In this document: positions 26,261 through 36,427 of the stretch, piece by piece
Numbering within the stretch: position 1 is the stretch's first letter
Layout of the letters: every line of letters begins with the position of its first letter
Origin: Chromobotia macracanthus
Taxonomy: Eukaryota; Chordata; Actinopteri; Cypriniformes; Botiidae
Direction of reading: 5' to 3'
Length of the DNA stretch: 64,000 bases
Assembly (NCBI GenBank): GCA_036877525.1
Contig: JAZGTH010000001.1
Span: 4,908,001-4,972,000, forward strand
The notes under the pieces: generated by a model
What the model was told of the DNA's origin: nothing
The model's database searches: none
What the model saw: only the letters and a program-made list of their open reading frames with translations
Translations under genes and position numbers: made by a program

Positions 26261-29200
26261 CACTTCCCCTGCATAATTCATAATATTATTGACATCCAGT
26301 GTAGCGGTTATAAACTGCACTAAATTGAAACAAAATGAGTGATTAGAAACAGGATGTTAAAAATAAAGTAATCAAATAAATGATAAATTAAACACCTATG
26401 GCTAGCCCACACTGTCATGTAGGGAACAAGGAGAGAACGAAAATAATTCAGCTAAAAAGTCTTTAATTATAATCCACATAGAACAGCAGTGCATAGACAT
26501 AAACTTAGCATCAACACAGTAAACTTAGTAACCAACAGACCAGAAAGGAGAACTTAAATAGGCTGACTAGGGACAAACAGGTGAGGGCTATTAACTAATG
26601 ATGACTAAACGAGAACAGGAACATGATCAAATAAGGAAAAACAGGAACTGAACCAAAACAGAAGACTGGAACAAACTGAACCAGGACACAACACAAGAGT
26701 TCATCAGGGTGACACATGGGTGCATTTGTAACACCCTGTGAGTAACACACGCTCTGGCACACAAAATCCTATCCTATAATATGTCTCCTGCAAGCACCAC
26801 TTCCACCCAGTTTCAGAAATCCAGTTTCATTAAATATCTATTATCGATGCTCTACCAAATGAACTACAGGAACACACTGTTTATTGTGTTTTTAGGTTGT
26901 GTTAAAATTCTTGTTAGAGTCATAAATAGTATTGTAAAGTTATATAAGTTTGTATTGTAAATATATGATTGTATTTTGTGGTAATATTTTTGTGTTTTTT
27001 GTATATTAATAAATACATTAATGTATTGTATTAATATACTAGTATATTGTGTATTTGTATATAATATTATGATTTTGAATATTTACACATGACAGTCAAG
27101 GTACGTAGTGCATATATGTAAAATAGACATTTCGATTTACAGTTTTGAATTTCAGAACCGTAATTTGAAAAACAAACATTTTGAATTATGAAGGAAAAGG
27201 AAGGGGTTTTGTAGTAAAATAGTTTAGTATTATAATTTTTTGAAACCAAAGCAAATGCGCAAGTGTAAATAGTTTTTGATTTAATTTTTGTTTGTATCCT
27301 AAGCAACTGTAACACGGCAAGATCATGGTTTACACATGAGAGAGAACAGGAAAATGGCATCACAATTCTGTGGAAGTTCAAAACATGAAGCAGACTGGGC
27401 TCAGATGCTAAGGAATGATGTGGAGTGTGATGTTTGTGTTGTGATATGTATCTATTGTCTGCAACACCCTCACCAACAGCCAATCGAAATGAAAATTGCT
27501 CAGCTCAGTAACAAGCGTTGCCGCAGGCACAATTAAAGACTGCACATACGTCTGCTGTCAGAGTAAATGAATGTAAGAAGACACACTGACACTCTCTCTT
27601 TCTGATTCCTACACACTCTGTCTCCATCCTTCTGTCATTCTTCCCTTGATCTCGCTGGAATATAGTCTCACATAACCTTTATACGGTAAGCAGATTACTC
27701 ATGAATTATGCATCTCACATGAAACAACAGGCATTGTTTTATAGCTACATGTTTGTGGCTATGCAAGTTTAACCAATCTCTGTATATCACGTCTAAAGTG
27801 AATGTGAACATTATCAATACTATTCTATACTTATTTCTTTACACCAAATAACACCATGTGTTAGTATTTGTATGAAGTTGCCTTTATATCAAACCTTAGG
27901 ATAAGCGTCTTTTTCCAGTCCTTTAAATAACCCCTGAATAATATAAAGAAAATCATCTATACCCGTCATCACTGAGAAAAAGGAGATATATCTCATATAG
28001 CAATATATCTCATATTCAGCTCTGGATTTGACCACAGAAGGGGCTTGATAAATTTCCTTCTGTCTTAAGAAAGGCTTGAAGAATAATGTAGCCAGTCTGC
28101 TGTTTTGTCTTGGAGTCTAAGATGAGCTTCAATCCCAGTCTCGCTATAGATTACTGTAGGTATATATTATTATCTGCTCAGAAAGAAAGTCACACGCATA
28201 TACAGGTCATTGTAGAAACATATGTCACATGCAAGGACAACTTACACACTAGAGACTCTTAGAATATATATAGAATAGAGGTTTAACTAATAACACATTT
28301 TTCTATGATCACACATTTCATGTTACTTTACTACTATGCTGTAGTTCTAATGTTGGATGTTTACTGTGTTTATCTATTAACTGTCCAAAACATACTATAT
28401 AAACCATTAAGGAACACCTTAGCAACCTCCCAGAGCTCCTTAGAAACTGCATTGTAATGCCATAGCAACCAATCAGAATACACGAACAACTGCCTAACAA
28501 CACCCTAGTAACCACCCAGAACACCCTGGCAACTGATTAGCAACCTCCCAAAATATCTGAGCAACCACCTTCATAGCAAGGTGTATACCTTTAAACTTCA
28601 AATCTCTCCTAAACATTCAAACTACATATGATCAAAAACTAACCTTCAAACTTTTATACATTTCCAAGAAAGCTTTTTAACATTGAAAGTTTGTCTTAAA
28701 CTTTCCATGTCTAGTTAGACTTGGTATAATAATGAGTAACACAAACATTAAAGCACAGCCAGATCCTTCACCTTTGAGCTCTTTCTAATATATCTAGTAG
28801 ATTTTAAATGTCCTTCAGTCAGGAACAGTAAATGAAATGTGAAATGTCTATCTCAACCTGCTTGCCTATAGTGAAAGAGAAGTAACTTTTAAACAAACAA
28901 ACAAACCAAAACATAGAACCAAATCACTTAAGGGATTCAGCTGATGGAAAAGTATGTTTGCACATATTCATCTGGCTAGTATTTCAGTTTTTCTACATAG
29001 TGTGTGAGTGTGTGTAAATTTACATAATGTTGTCTCTTCTGTATGTCACATCTGTTTTGTAAACATTCTCTCTTCCTATCAGGCTTTAACTTGCACACTT
29101 CCATGTCTGTTATCATGGTGACTTGTGTGTTGGGCTTTTACTTTACATGAAATATATGTGTTTCACAGTGGGAGATGTCATATCACTGCTCGTTGTCTGA

Positions 29201-32200
29201 GTGATGGGCATCTGCTCGGCATTTTGGAAGAAATGAAAACGATTTCAGGTCTCAGTTGGACTCCTGAGAAAGGAAACATTGTGTACTTAAACAAGTTTGT
29301 GTTTTGGGTCTACAGGTTTATACACGGTATGGAAAGTGTTACACGTTTAATGGAAACAAGACATCGCCCAAACGGGTGAGGCAGGGCGGCACAGGAAATG
29401 GCCTGGAGCTGATGCTGGACATTGAGCAGGATGAGTACCTGCCCATCTGGAGAGAAACCAGTGAGTTATGCACATTCCTTCATGTAAAACTAGTAACAGT
29501 ACAGGCAGATCCGTCAGATGTCATTTTTACCCATATGATCATCCGTTCTCAGATGAGACGACTCTTGAAGCAGGTATTCGGGTTCAGATCCACAGTCAGG
29601 ATGAACCCCCCTACATCCACCAGCTGGGCTTCGGGGTCTCTCCGGGATTCCAAACATTTGTTTCCTGTCAGGAACAGAGGGTAGGTTTACCTGTGATGAA
29701 AATCACAATCTTTTCCCACTTGCTAGCCAAAAAGCTGTTACAGTTCTAAATCCAATTCTAAATCCTTCAGCACCACAGTTGTTTCAAACCCCGAAATTTT
29801 AGAAGTTTTGAATTAGAAGCTAATTCAGCCAATCATTTATTTTTTAGACTGAATGCATTAGTGCATTTCATTTTAGGAAACTAAGTCGGTGCTCATAACA
29901 TTAGTATGAGAGCTGTAGGGTACACTCAAGCAGTCAACGAAGCGAACAGACTTTCTCTCTAAACGTCTGGCATCTTTCTAGCTAACATACCTGCCACAGC
30001 CGTGGGGGAACTGTCGGGCTTCGTCTGAGCCTGTGATCCCAGGATACGACACCTACAGCATCAGCGCGTGCAGACTGCACTGTGAGAGCACACAGGTGCA
30101 GAGAGAGTGTAACTGCAGGATGGTGCATATGCCAGGTGCGTGCTGTCATAAAACCTGCCCGGATCATTAAGAACAAATATGCAACGTTTGTACTTGTCAC
30201 ACCACTATAGGCTTATCTGTAAACCTGCTTTTAATTCTGCATACAGATTGTCAGGTGTTAGATATATCCCATCATGCTTTGCTTTACTGTTCAAAAAGTG
30301 GATTTCTTAGAAATGAGCAGTCTCACCCGTTTCGAACTTGACTTCTATAAATAACCTACAAGCCCTCATGCTGATGTGTTGGTTCGATTTTTGTCACGTC
30401 CAATCTGTCTCTACAGGCGACGCTGATATCTGCACACCCAGTAAAATCAAGTGTGTTGACAAAGCTTTAGGTAAGATCATGAGAAACCTCTTTTGAGCAC
30501 ATAACCTCAATCACCCTACATATTGGTGCTGATTTACCAACTGTGCTTAATTAACATGCCATGTTCTTATATAAGGATCATTGATGGCTCTATTGATTTG
30601 AAGTAATTGAGATTTTAAAAGCAATCTACTGTATTTAAAACGATTGAACAACATTGAGAGCTGGAGCGCTGATTGATAAACGATAGCACTGTTCATTTCA
30701 GCCGTTGTTACTTACTGAGTGTAAATCATTTACTGAATATTTCCTGTCCTCATTCTACAGCTTCGCTCCAGAAGAGCACAGGTGACTCATGTCCCTGTGA
30801 GACTCCATGCAACATGACTCGGTATGGAAAAGAGCTCTCCATGGTCAAAATCCCCAGCAGGGGATCTGCCCGCTACCTTTCTCGCAAATACCAGAAAACC
30901 GAGGAATACATCAGGTTTGTTTTGTGCCTAAACGGGTGCACAAATGCACAGCATCAAGAGCAGATTTTCTTTTAATCTACTGTTAAATGTATCTGAAAAT
31001 TATTGTCTATACCTTCAGAAAGACCAGATAGAAAACAAACCCCGCCCTTTTTTTTCATAAAAAACAACAGGGACACTTCTGTAAGGATACCTGCAAAGCA
31101 TTCTTGCCTTACGAATTCTGCCTGCCTTTTCTAATAACTGTAACAGGTTTCCTATTATACAAATTCCAAGCTTTGTTCTGTCAGTTATATAATGGGACGA
31201 GAAATGTAATTGTGGTCCTCCATTCATTGGCTCAAGAAAAAAAGATTTTAATAGACTGCTCAAAAATTACATTCGGCAAGTTCCACTAATTATTTTCTTT
31301 ACCATATTTGGTGCTAATCTTTTTTCCATAATACAAATAATAATGGGCTCATTTCCATATTGCTGGCCTGCAGGGAATTAAACCCTTTCATTGTAACATC
31401 TTCTATTACTGAATTTACAGAGACAACTTTCTCATCTTGGATATTTTCTTTGAGGCCCTTAACTATGAGACAATAGAACAGAAGAAAGCGTACGACATCG
31501 CTGGGTTGTTGGGTAAGTTTGTAATCACCTCTTTGAAATTAACCATTTATATTAACTATTCATACAATTCCCAGAGGCAGAACAAATTTGCCATCTCCAA
31601 AACTTATTGTGGTGATTTATGAATATGATACAAACAATATTTAGCATCTGTGAATTATTTTATTGTCTGTGAAACAGATTTTTCTCTCTGTTTTATGAGA
31701 TCTTTGTTTGGGTTCCATTTCTAGGAGATATTGGTGGACAGATGGGGCTCTTTATTGGGGCCAGTGTTCTAACTATACTGGAAATTCTTGACTATATCTA
31801 TGAGGTATTTCGGTAACACTTATTTCATTTTATTATGAAGACATAAGACATACCGACTTTTAAACTTGACATCTTCACATCTATAGGTAGTCAAAAATAA
31901 AATCAAGAGACCCTTGAAACCAAACACGAGTCAGAAACAGCAGAACCAACTAAACCTGATCCAAGAACAGATCCAAAGAACCAAGAACCTTCGAGAACAA
32001 AATCTGAGAGCCCAACTGACTACAGGAACTGTAGCCACAGTCAGATTTGAAGAAGTCAAAGTCAAGGTAAGTCAGAGAAAAATAAAACAATGACACAATA
32101 CTAAACATATTGGGTTACATACACTGTAAATAAAAACTGATATCCCGTGTGCTTTGTTTATCTGCAGGCAGCTAATGATGTCTCCATGGCTCAACCACAT

Positions 32201-32275
32201 AGTGCACATCCAACTTCAATATTACCAAACCATCACAATGCACAGCCAGCGATACAGCAGGATTTCGCCTGCTAA
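13214..32275 (+). CDS. asic4: Acid-sensing ion channel 4 (DEG/ENaC family), ten coding exons
   Basis: This is a neuronal plasma-membrane channel subunit, 562 residues by my splice model. Coding exons: 13214-13807, 29316-29460, 29553-29680, 29982-30135, 30417-30470, 30761-30914, 31421-31512, 31725-31804, 31887-32066, 32168-32275. All junctions are GT-AG and keep frame. The N-terminus MPIEFVCKIKF matches the ASIC4 start. The family HG motif is at 54-55, TM1 at about 72-90, and FPAVTLCN at 116-123. A Cys-rich ectodomain (LKSCNFSG, QLGFGVSPGFQTFVSC, CNCRMVHMP, CPCETPCNMTRYGKE) is followed by TM2 at about 446-466 with the GAS selectivity filter at 452-454. The protein ends in FAC as ASIC4 does. 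Mammalian ASIC4 is reported not to open with protons alone, so gating here is unknown. Only one histidine (H102) lies where ASIC1 has its acid-sensing His pair. The C-tail encoded by exons 9-10 diverges most. Polyadenylation signal AATAAA at 32,393-32,398. Confidence 0.95.
15345..15480 (+). mobile_element. Degraded tRNA-SINE with L2-like tail
   Basis: The 3' part reads GGGGCTTTAGATAAAAGTGC then CTGCCAAATGCATTAATGTA, a diverged copy of the tail seen on the L2 fragment at 7,037. The upstream part resembles a worn tRNA-like head (TACTGGTTTAATTC near a B-box position). The copy is old and its boundaries are approximate. Confidence 0.5.
15841..15993. repeat. Anomalous T/G/A homopolymer block
   Basis: Runs of T, then a block of nine G, then A, long T, A and T again make up about 140 bases with almost no other content. 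Sharp switches between pure homopolymers are unusual for real DNA and common at sequencing or gap-filling errors. I infer that length and composition here are unreliable. Confidence 0.8.
17900..19560 (+). mobile_element. Degraded, internally deleted DIRS1-like tyrosine-recombinase retroelement
   Basis: Three blocks in order resemble fish DIRS elements. A gag-like start at 18,122 has HTSCVVCLRAEHAQSALFEK (DIRS gag typically C-x-x-C-L-G-x-EHA). A gag C-terminal stretch near 18,535-18,600 reads SSSFSYRAQQKQSV in another frame. A pol RNase-H/connector stretch near 18,950-19,280 shows frameshifts and stops. At 19,310-19,560 there is a recombinase C-terminus with HLTRSMVASKTLWSGVSVQD then ICIVESWSSPLTFV, matching the usual HSTRG...GVSVEDICAAASWSSPHTFVRFY. 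Most of the reverse transcriptase is missing. The element lies in asic4 intron 1, sense to the gene. It is not functional, and its borders are approximate. Confidence 0.7.
20004..20605. repeat. Possible palindromic non-autonomous DNA element
   Basis: The left end TTAAAGGTGCACCAGGTGAT and the right end GATCTCACCTGGTTTTAGAC share an inverted ACCAGGTGA core about 570 bases apart. No coding frame lies between them. The terminal match is short and no target-site duplication is obvious, so this is tentative. Confidence 0.3.
23079..23152. repeat. Compound TG-TA-TG dinucleotide repeat
   Basis: TG units, then TA units, then TG units, read directly. All open frames across it are alternating VC/YI repeats and are not genes. 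Confidence 0.95.
24470..24509. repeat. CT/AC dinucleotide repeat
   Basis: A short CT run merges into about fourteen AC units, read directly in asic4 intron 1. Confidence 0.95.
25850..25966 (+). mobile_element. tRNA-derived SINE with L2-like tail
   Basis: A B-box-like GGGTTCAGTTTCC near 25,883 follows AGCAACACCAAGGTTGTG, and the copy ends with TTGGATAAAAGCGTCTGAAA and AAATGTAAAT. The head and tail arrangement matches the reverse-strand copy at 38,640-38,815, including the shared GCAACACCAAGGT phrase. Confidence 0.65.
26228..26257. repeat. AT dinucleotide repeat
   Basis: About fifteen AT units read directly in asic4 intron 1. Confidence 0.95.
26405..26760. repeat. Probable dispersed repeat, family unresolved
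   Basis: A purine-rich block begins near CTGTCATGTAGGGAACAAGG and ends near GTGACACATGGGTGCATTTG. Its composition (GAACAGGAAC, AACAGGAACTGAACC) resembles a frequent cyprinid repeat as I recall it. No terminal repeats or coding remnant can be shown. Confidence 0.3.
28412..28569. repeat. Imperfect minisatellite of AGCAACC-type units
   Basis: Related units recur: TTAGCAACCTCCCAGAG, ATAGCAACCAATCAGAA, CTAGTAACCACCCAGAACA, CTGGCAACTGATTAGCAACC and GAGCAACCACC. Spacing is irregular at roughly 10-45 bases. The units are diverged, so this is an old tandem array inside asic4 intron 1. Confidence 0.6.
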
Positions 32276-33298
32276 GGGATGTCTGTTCCTCCCAGTCTTT
32301 ATTTTTTCATATCATTGAACTTGAAATTGGACTCCTGGACATTCTACACCCGAAATATGTTATGTTATATGTTATATAGTTTCTTTTTCTCTAATAAAAG
32401 CTACAGCCAAAGTCTGATCCAGGAACTCATGTAAAACACAATATATCAGATTAAACTGTTCTTATAGTTCCACGTCAATACCAGATGAACATACCACACA
32501 ATGTATTTAACATGCGCTTTTGTTGTATGAGATTTTCTTTTCTGTTTTTTGCATCATGTCCATTTAGGTCAAGTTATTTTTCATCTGTGCAGACCTAGCA
32601 TGGATTTTGAGACCGCTGTCAAAATTCCGAGTTTGCACATAAATGACCTCATTTCCAAATCTAATTCCAACTTTCCCCTTCAACAGGAACTGAATGAAAG
32701 TCAGAAGGTCAAACAGAGAGTCGGTGCGAATGCGCAAATGTTAAGTGCAGCTAAAGGTGGTTTCTGTGTGATTCTTCTGTGGTAATGTACTGTACAGTGC
32801 TTGCACCATTTCACCTCTTTCATTTCTTATGAACGTAATGAGACTTCTCCAGAGGAGAACAACTAAAATATGCCACTCGTCTCTTTGTGAGTAGGTGTTA
32901 TGTTCTGTTTAGTCTTATGTAACTTTTGCATTGTGCTGTAGTTCTTATAATGGACCTGTCTGTCTCTGGGTTTGAAACACCACATTAGAGCAACAATGTT
33001 CACTGAAAACCTCTCTTGGTAAAAAGAAAATAAAAAACTTTGTTAAATAATCCCTTTTGTATGAAAGTGAGCTTTAAAGGTGAGAGCTTTTATTTTGTAT
33101 TCAAATACAAACACATTTAAGTACAACTAGATACATGAAAATGTAATCATATAATATTTGCTGAATGTCCTTTATTTTCATATTAATCTTGTCACAAATC
33201 TGACTGAAAAAATTCTGTCTGGAACTTGAACACAGTAAAACTCACTGCATATGAAAGAAAACTGCCAAAGTAAAACATTTAAGAATATGTGTATATAA

Positions 33299-33357
<59 letters not shown>

Positions 33358-33375
33358 ATATATATATATATATAT
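33299..33375. repeat. TATC tetranucleotide repeat running into TA repeat
   Basis: About fourteen TATC units followed by about ten TA units, read directly. Confidence 0.97.
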
Positions 33376-33473
33376 TTCTTTAATAATGTATTGACTAGTC
33401 ATAAACCAGGTCCTTTTTTTACTGAAAATGGTGAAAACATGCAAACAGCGTTAAAAGGAAAAAAGGTTTTATT

Positions 33474-33485
33474 GCCATCTAGTGG
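33474..33485 (-). promoter_or_regulatory. CTCF-type core motif
   Basis: On the minus strand the sequence reads CCACTAGATGGC, which fits the CTCF core CCASYAGRKGGC at all twelve positions. It lies between the convergent 3' ends of asic4 and chpf. Occupancy is not shown by sequence alone. Confidence 0.35.
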
Positions 33486-35091
33486 ACATAATACGACCTC
33501 AGTCTGTTTATACTTAAACACCAACTCCAGTCTGGTGGTTTTACAATAGAGGACAGACAAGGACAGAGTTATTGTATTCATGCAATTTAGGAAAAAATAC
33601 TGTCAAAAATGTAATCAATCACAAAAATCAAATAAGAGCCTCTTAAATTTTTCTCTTAAGTTACCGATTCTGTTAGCAGCAGCATGGTGTCTACTGTACA
33701 CATCTGCAGTGCAGAGCACTAAGTCTATAATCTCATTACAACATGTGAGAGCTCAACACAGGAACTCTGTTCACAGATATCTTTCTGCTAAACAAAATAA
33801 AGAAAAACAAACAACCCGCAAACTGAAAACATGGGAAAGCATATAACGTTATAAATACTTGTACTTGGATTCATGTGCAAAACAGAAAAAATATTTTTTT
33901 GTTCATTTTATAGGTTGGTTGCATAGTTGAGATGCATTTTACTGTGAAGGAGCAGATTTAAAGGCACAGATTTGTACAGGGACAGTATAGTTATACTCCT
34001 CCAGACTGCCACAGCTAGCAGGCAAAAGGAAGTGTGGGTGGAAGTCTGGAATGCATTTTTAACATGGGTGGATTCAGAAAACTGAAATAATGCAAAATCA
34101 TTTGTGAAAATAGTTTGAAACAATCGCCTTTTCTGAACTGTCCGGTGTTGCTGTAAGCATATTTTATCTGCTGTTTCCCCTCACTGCTGCCACATTAAAA
34201 GATGCGAAGCACGTCCTTTCACCATAATTTCTGAACAATTATATTCACATTCATACTCTCCGCTCTACCACCAGCTCCAAAAGTAATTCATCCCAAGCAA
34301 GGCAGTTGCACAAGAAGTGCCTGAAAGATTGTGTATCAGTGAAAGATCATTGGCTGCAGTCGTGTTACATTCTGACTGTACCTCAGAAGCTATCAACTGC
34401 CTATATGTTTACAAAGGTGTGAGTGTGACCCAGTTGGCCCCAGAAATTAGAGCAAAGTGTGATCAGAGGTTCTCCTTAGGTCACCATCAGTATTAGGTCA
34501 CTCTGTCATGGGCTCTCCACGGGGGAGGTCCTAACAGTATTGTGTAGTTTGTGATACATTTGTTACTGGATTAACAAACAAATGTGTTTGTTGTTGGGTT
34601 AAGGGTTGAACATCAACAAGGCCTAGAAGAACTATGCTACACTACCTTCAACCTCTTTTCTCCACAAGCACTTGGTCCTCCTTCTTGTATGTATTAGAAG
34701 CATTCGAATACATTGGCGAGGCCAAATACAAGAAACATTGCCACAATGCAAATTTTCAAAGTTTCTTAAAAAGAACAGGTTAAAGGAGATATTAAAATCA
34801 GATACAGTGAAAGAACAGTTTGAGAATGTTTTAAGTGCATTAACAGTTGTAATTCAAGTGCTAACAGAAGAGGTGTGTCTAAACATTTCTTAAAGGTGCA
34901 TGTCTTAGAAGATTCCTCTTTGTAGCATCTCTCTTTGCATTTAGTAAGATACTGAATTCCGAAACAACAAGATCTCAGATCTTCATAATTAAACACAGCT
35001 AGTAGCCAAGGGCTAATCAGAAGTCTTTTACTAGAGAACTGAGTAATAGATGTTGAAAAGAAGTCTCCACTGTTACATTTTTGGTAGCATC

Positions 35092-36395
35092 TCAGGTGCT
35101 GTTGCTTTGCTCTTGTTCAAATATTAACATGGCCAGCTGGGAACGTGACCCCCGGCCCTCCATGGTGCTCTGGAGACATCGGTGGAAAACATCCTCATTT
35201 AGCCGCGGGTCACAGGTCCGGTTGCGGTACACCTGACTCAAAGCAGGCTCTACAGCACGGAATACGTGCAATCCCGAGTACTGCAAAAACATGTCATATA
35301 GGTCAAGGTTCTCCAGCAGCTCCTCATTCTCCTGCAAATCCCCAGCCATCCGTGTACGTGAGGACATGTAGTCGGAGTTGTAAAAGCATGCCTCCTCAAA
35401 GGTGTAGCGGTCAAAGTGACCTGCCTCCCTGACCAAGTCTGGCGAAGCAGGCGGCGTCTGGTCTGGATAAGCAACATGGGGGTCGAAATCTTGGAAGTGG
35501 ATGGGAAAGAAAGCCTGCCAGCCACTGATGGCATTCATTCGGCAGCGATTCAGGAACTCAGAGTTAAGTACTGTGTCAGCTGTTACGAGGAGGAAGAGTG
35601 TGTCCACCGGGTGCTTCCTAGAAACAATGTCCAGGATGTGCAAGGTACCAGTACTCTCCGTTTTAATGCTTATCCAGGACACCTTTATGCTAGGATATCT
35701 GTGCTCAACAGCAGCGACTTTAGCTTTGACTTCTGCGAAAACATCATTTGTGCTCACCTTTTGAGCTTCAGCAGGTTCGTAGGTGAAGAGGAAGTTAAGA
35801 ACTGCATTTTCACCAGTCTCAAACAGGTTGGAGGAACAATGATCCAAGAAGCGCAATGCTACGTGTGACTCATAACTGGTCAGGGGAAGGAGAATGTGCA
35901 CTCGCGTTGCTTCTGTGACATAAGGCATGGGAATAATCTCTACTTGGCTGAGGGGTCGCACAAGGTGCACACGGCGCACTATAGATTTCTGGTGGCCAGA
36001 CTCAGTTGTGGCCTGGAACTGCAGGTCCAGGGTGTACTCCATCCCTCGCATGTGGTCAAAGCGTCGGTAACCATTCAACAGCTGTGGAGCGCTTAGCTGT
36101 ACAACAGGGTTGTATTTCTTATTGAGCTCTGCGATGGCAACCTCAATGATGTCAGACACATCGTCACGATCAGCACCTCTGAGTTGACACTTGGGGGCAC
36201 CATCCACACAGGAGAAAAGGTGCTTTTCTGTAAAATAGTCCCAACGCAGCACCTCAAAGCGGCTCTTGGGCTGAAAGGGAGGTGAGATGCCGATAGGCCA
36301 CAAAGCGCTTCTGTTTCCATCCACTGCCACTTCACTGATGTTTTTAATCTCTGACTATGGAGCAAAAGGTAAAAAAAGATAGCAGTGATTAAAAC

Positions 36396-36427
<32 letters not shown>

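Larger units (their letters stand above)
13808..29315 (+). other. asic4: asic4 intron 1 (15.5 kb), repeat-rich
   Basis: The donor GTGAGT follows codon 198 and the acceptor TCTACAG precedes GTTTATACACGG (VYTR). The intron is phase 0. It contains SINE-like copies (15,345-15,480; 25,850-25,966), a homopolymer block at 15,841-15,993, a DIRS-like remnant (17,900-19,560), a palindromic repeat (20,004-20,605), dinucleotide tracts near 23,079, 24,470 and 26,228, a probable dispersed repeat at 26,405-26,760, and a minisatellite near 28,412. I recognise no other gene inside it. Confidence 0.85.
32276..35091. other. Convergent intergenic region between asic4 and chpf
   Basis: This stretch holds the asic4 3' untranslated sequence (AATAAA at 32,393) and presumably the chpf 3' untranslated sequence from the other side. 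A TATC/TA microsatellite and one CTCF-type core lie inside. I see no further coding exon. An inverted AATAAA at 33,468-33,473 could end chpf transcripts, but would require a 1.6 kb 3' UTR. Confidence 0.6.

Noticed and set aside
28412..28569. CRISPR-like array
   Set aside because: Units vary in length and sequence, there are no uniform spacers, and the context is a vertebrate intron. It is a diverged minisatellite.
35145..36096. Plus-strand frames of 66-150 codons opposite chpf exon 4
   Set aside because: They are antisense shadows of the chpf coding exon, whose minus-strand frame is a clear full-length CHPF match.
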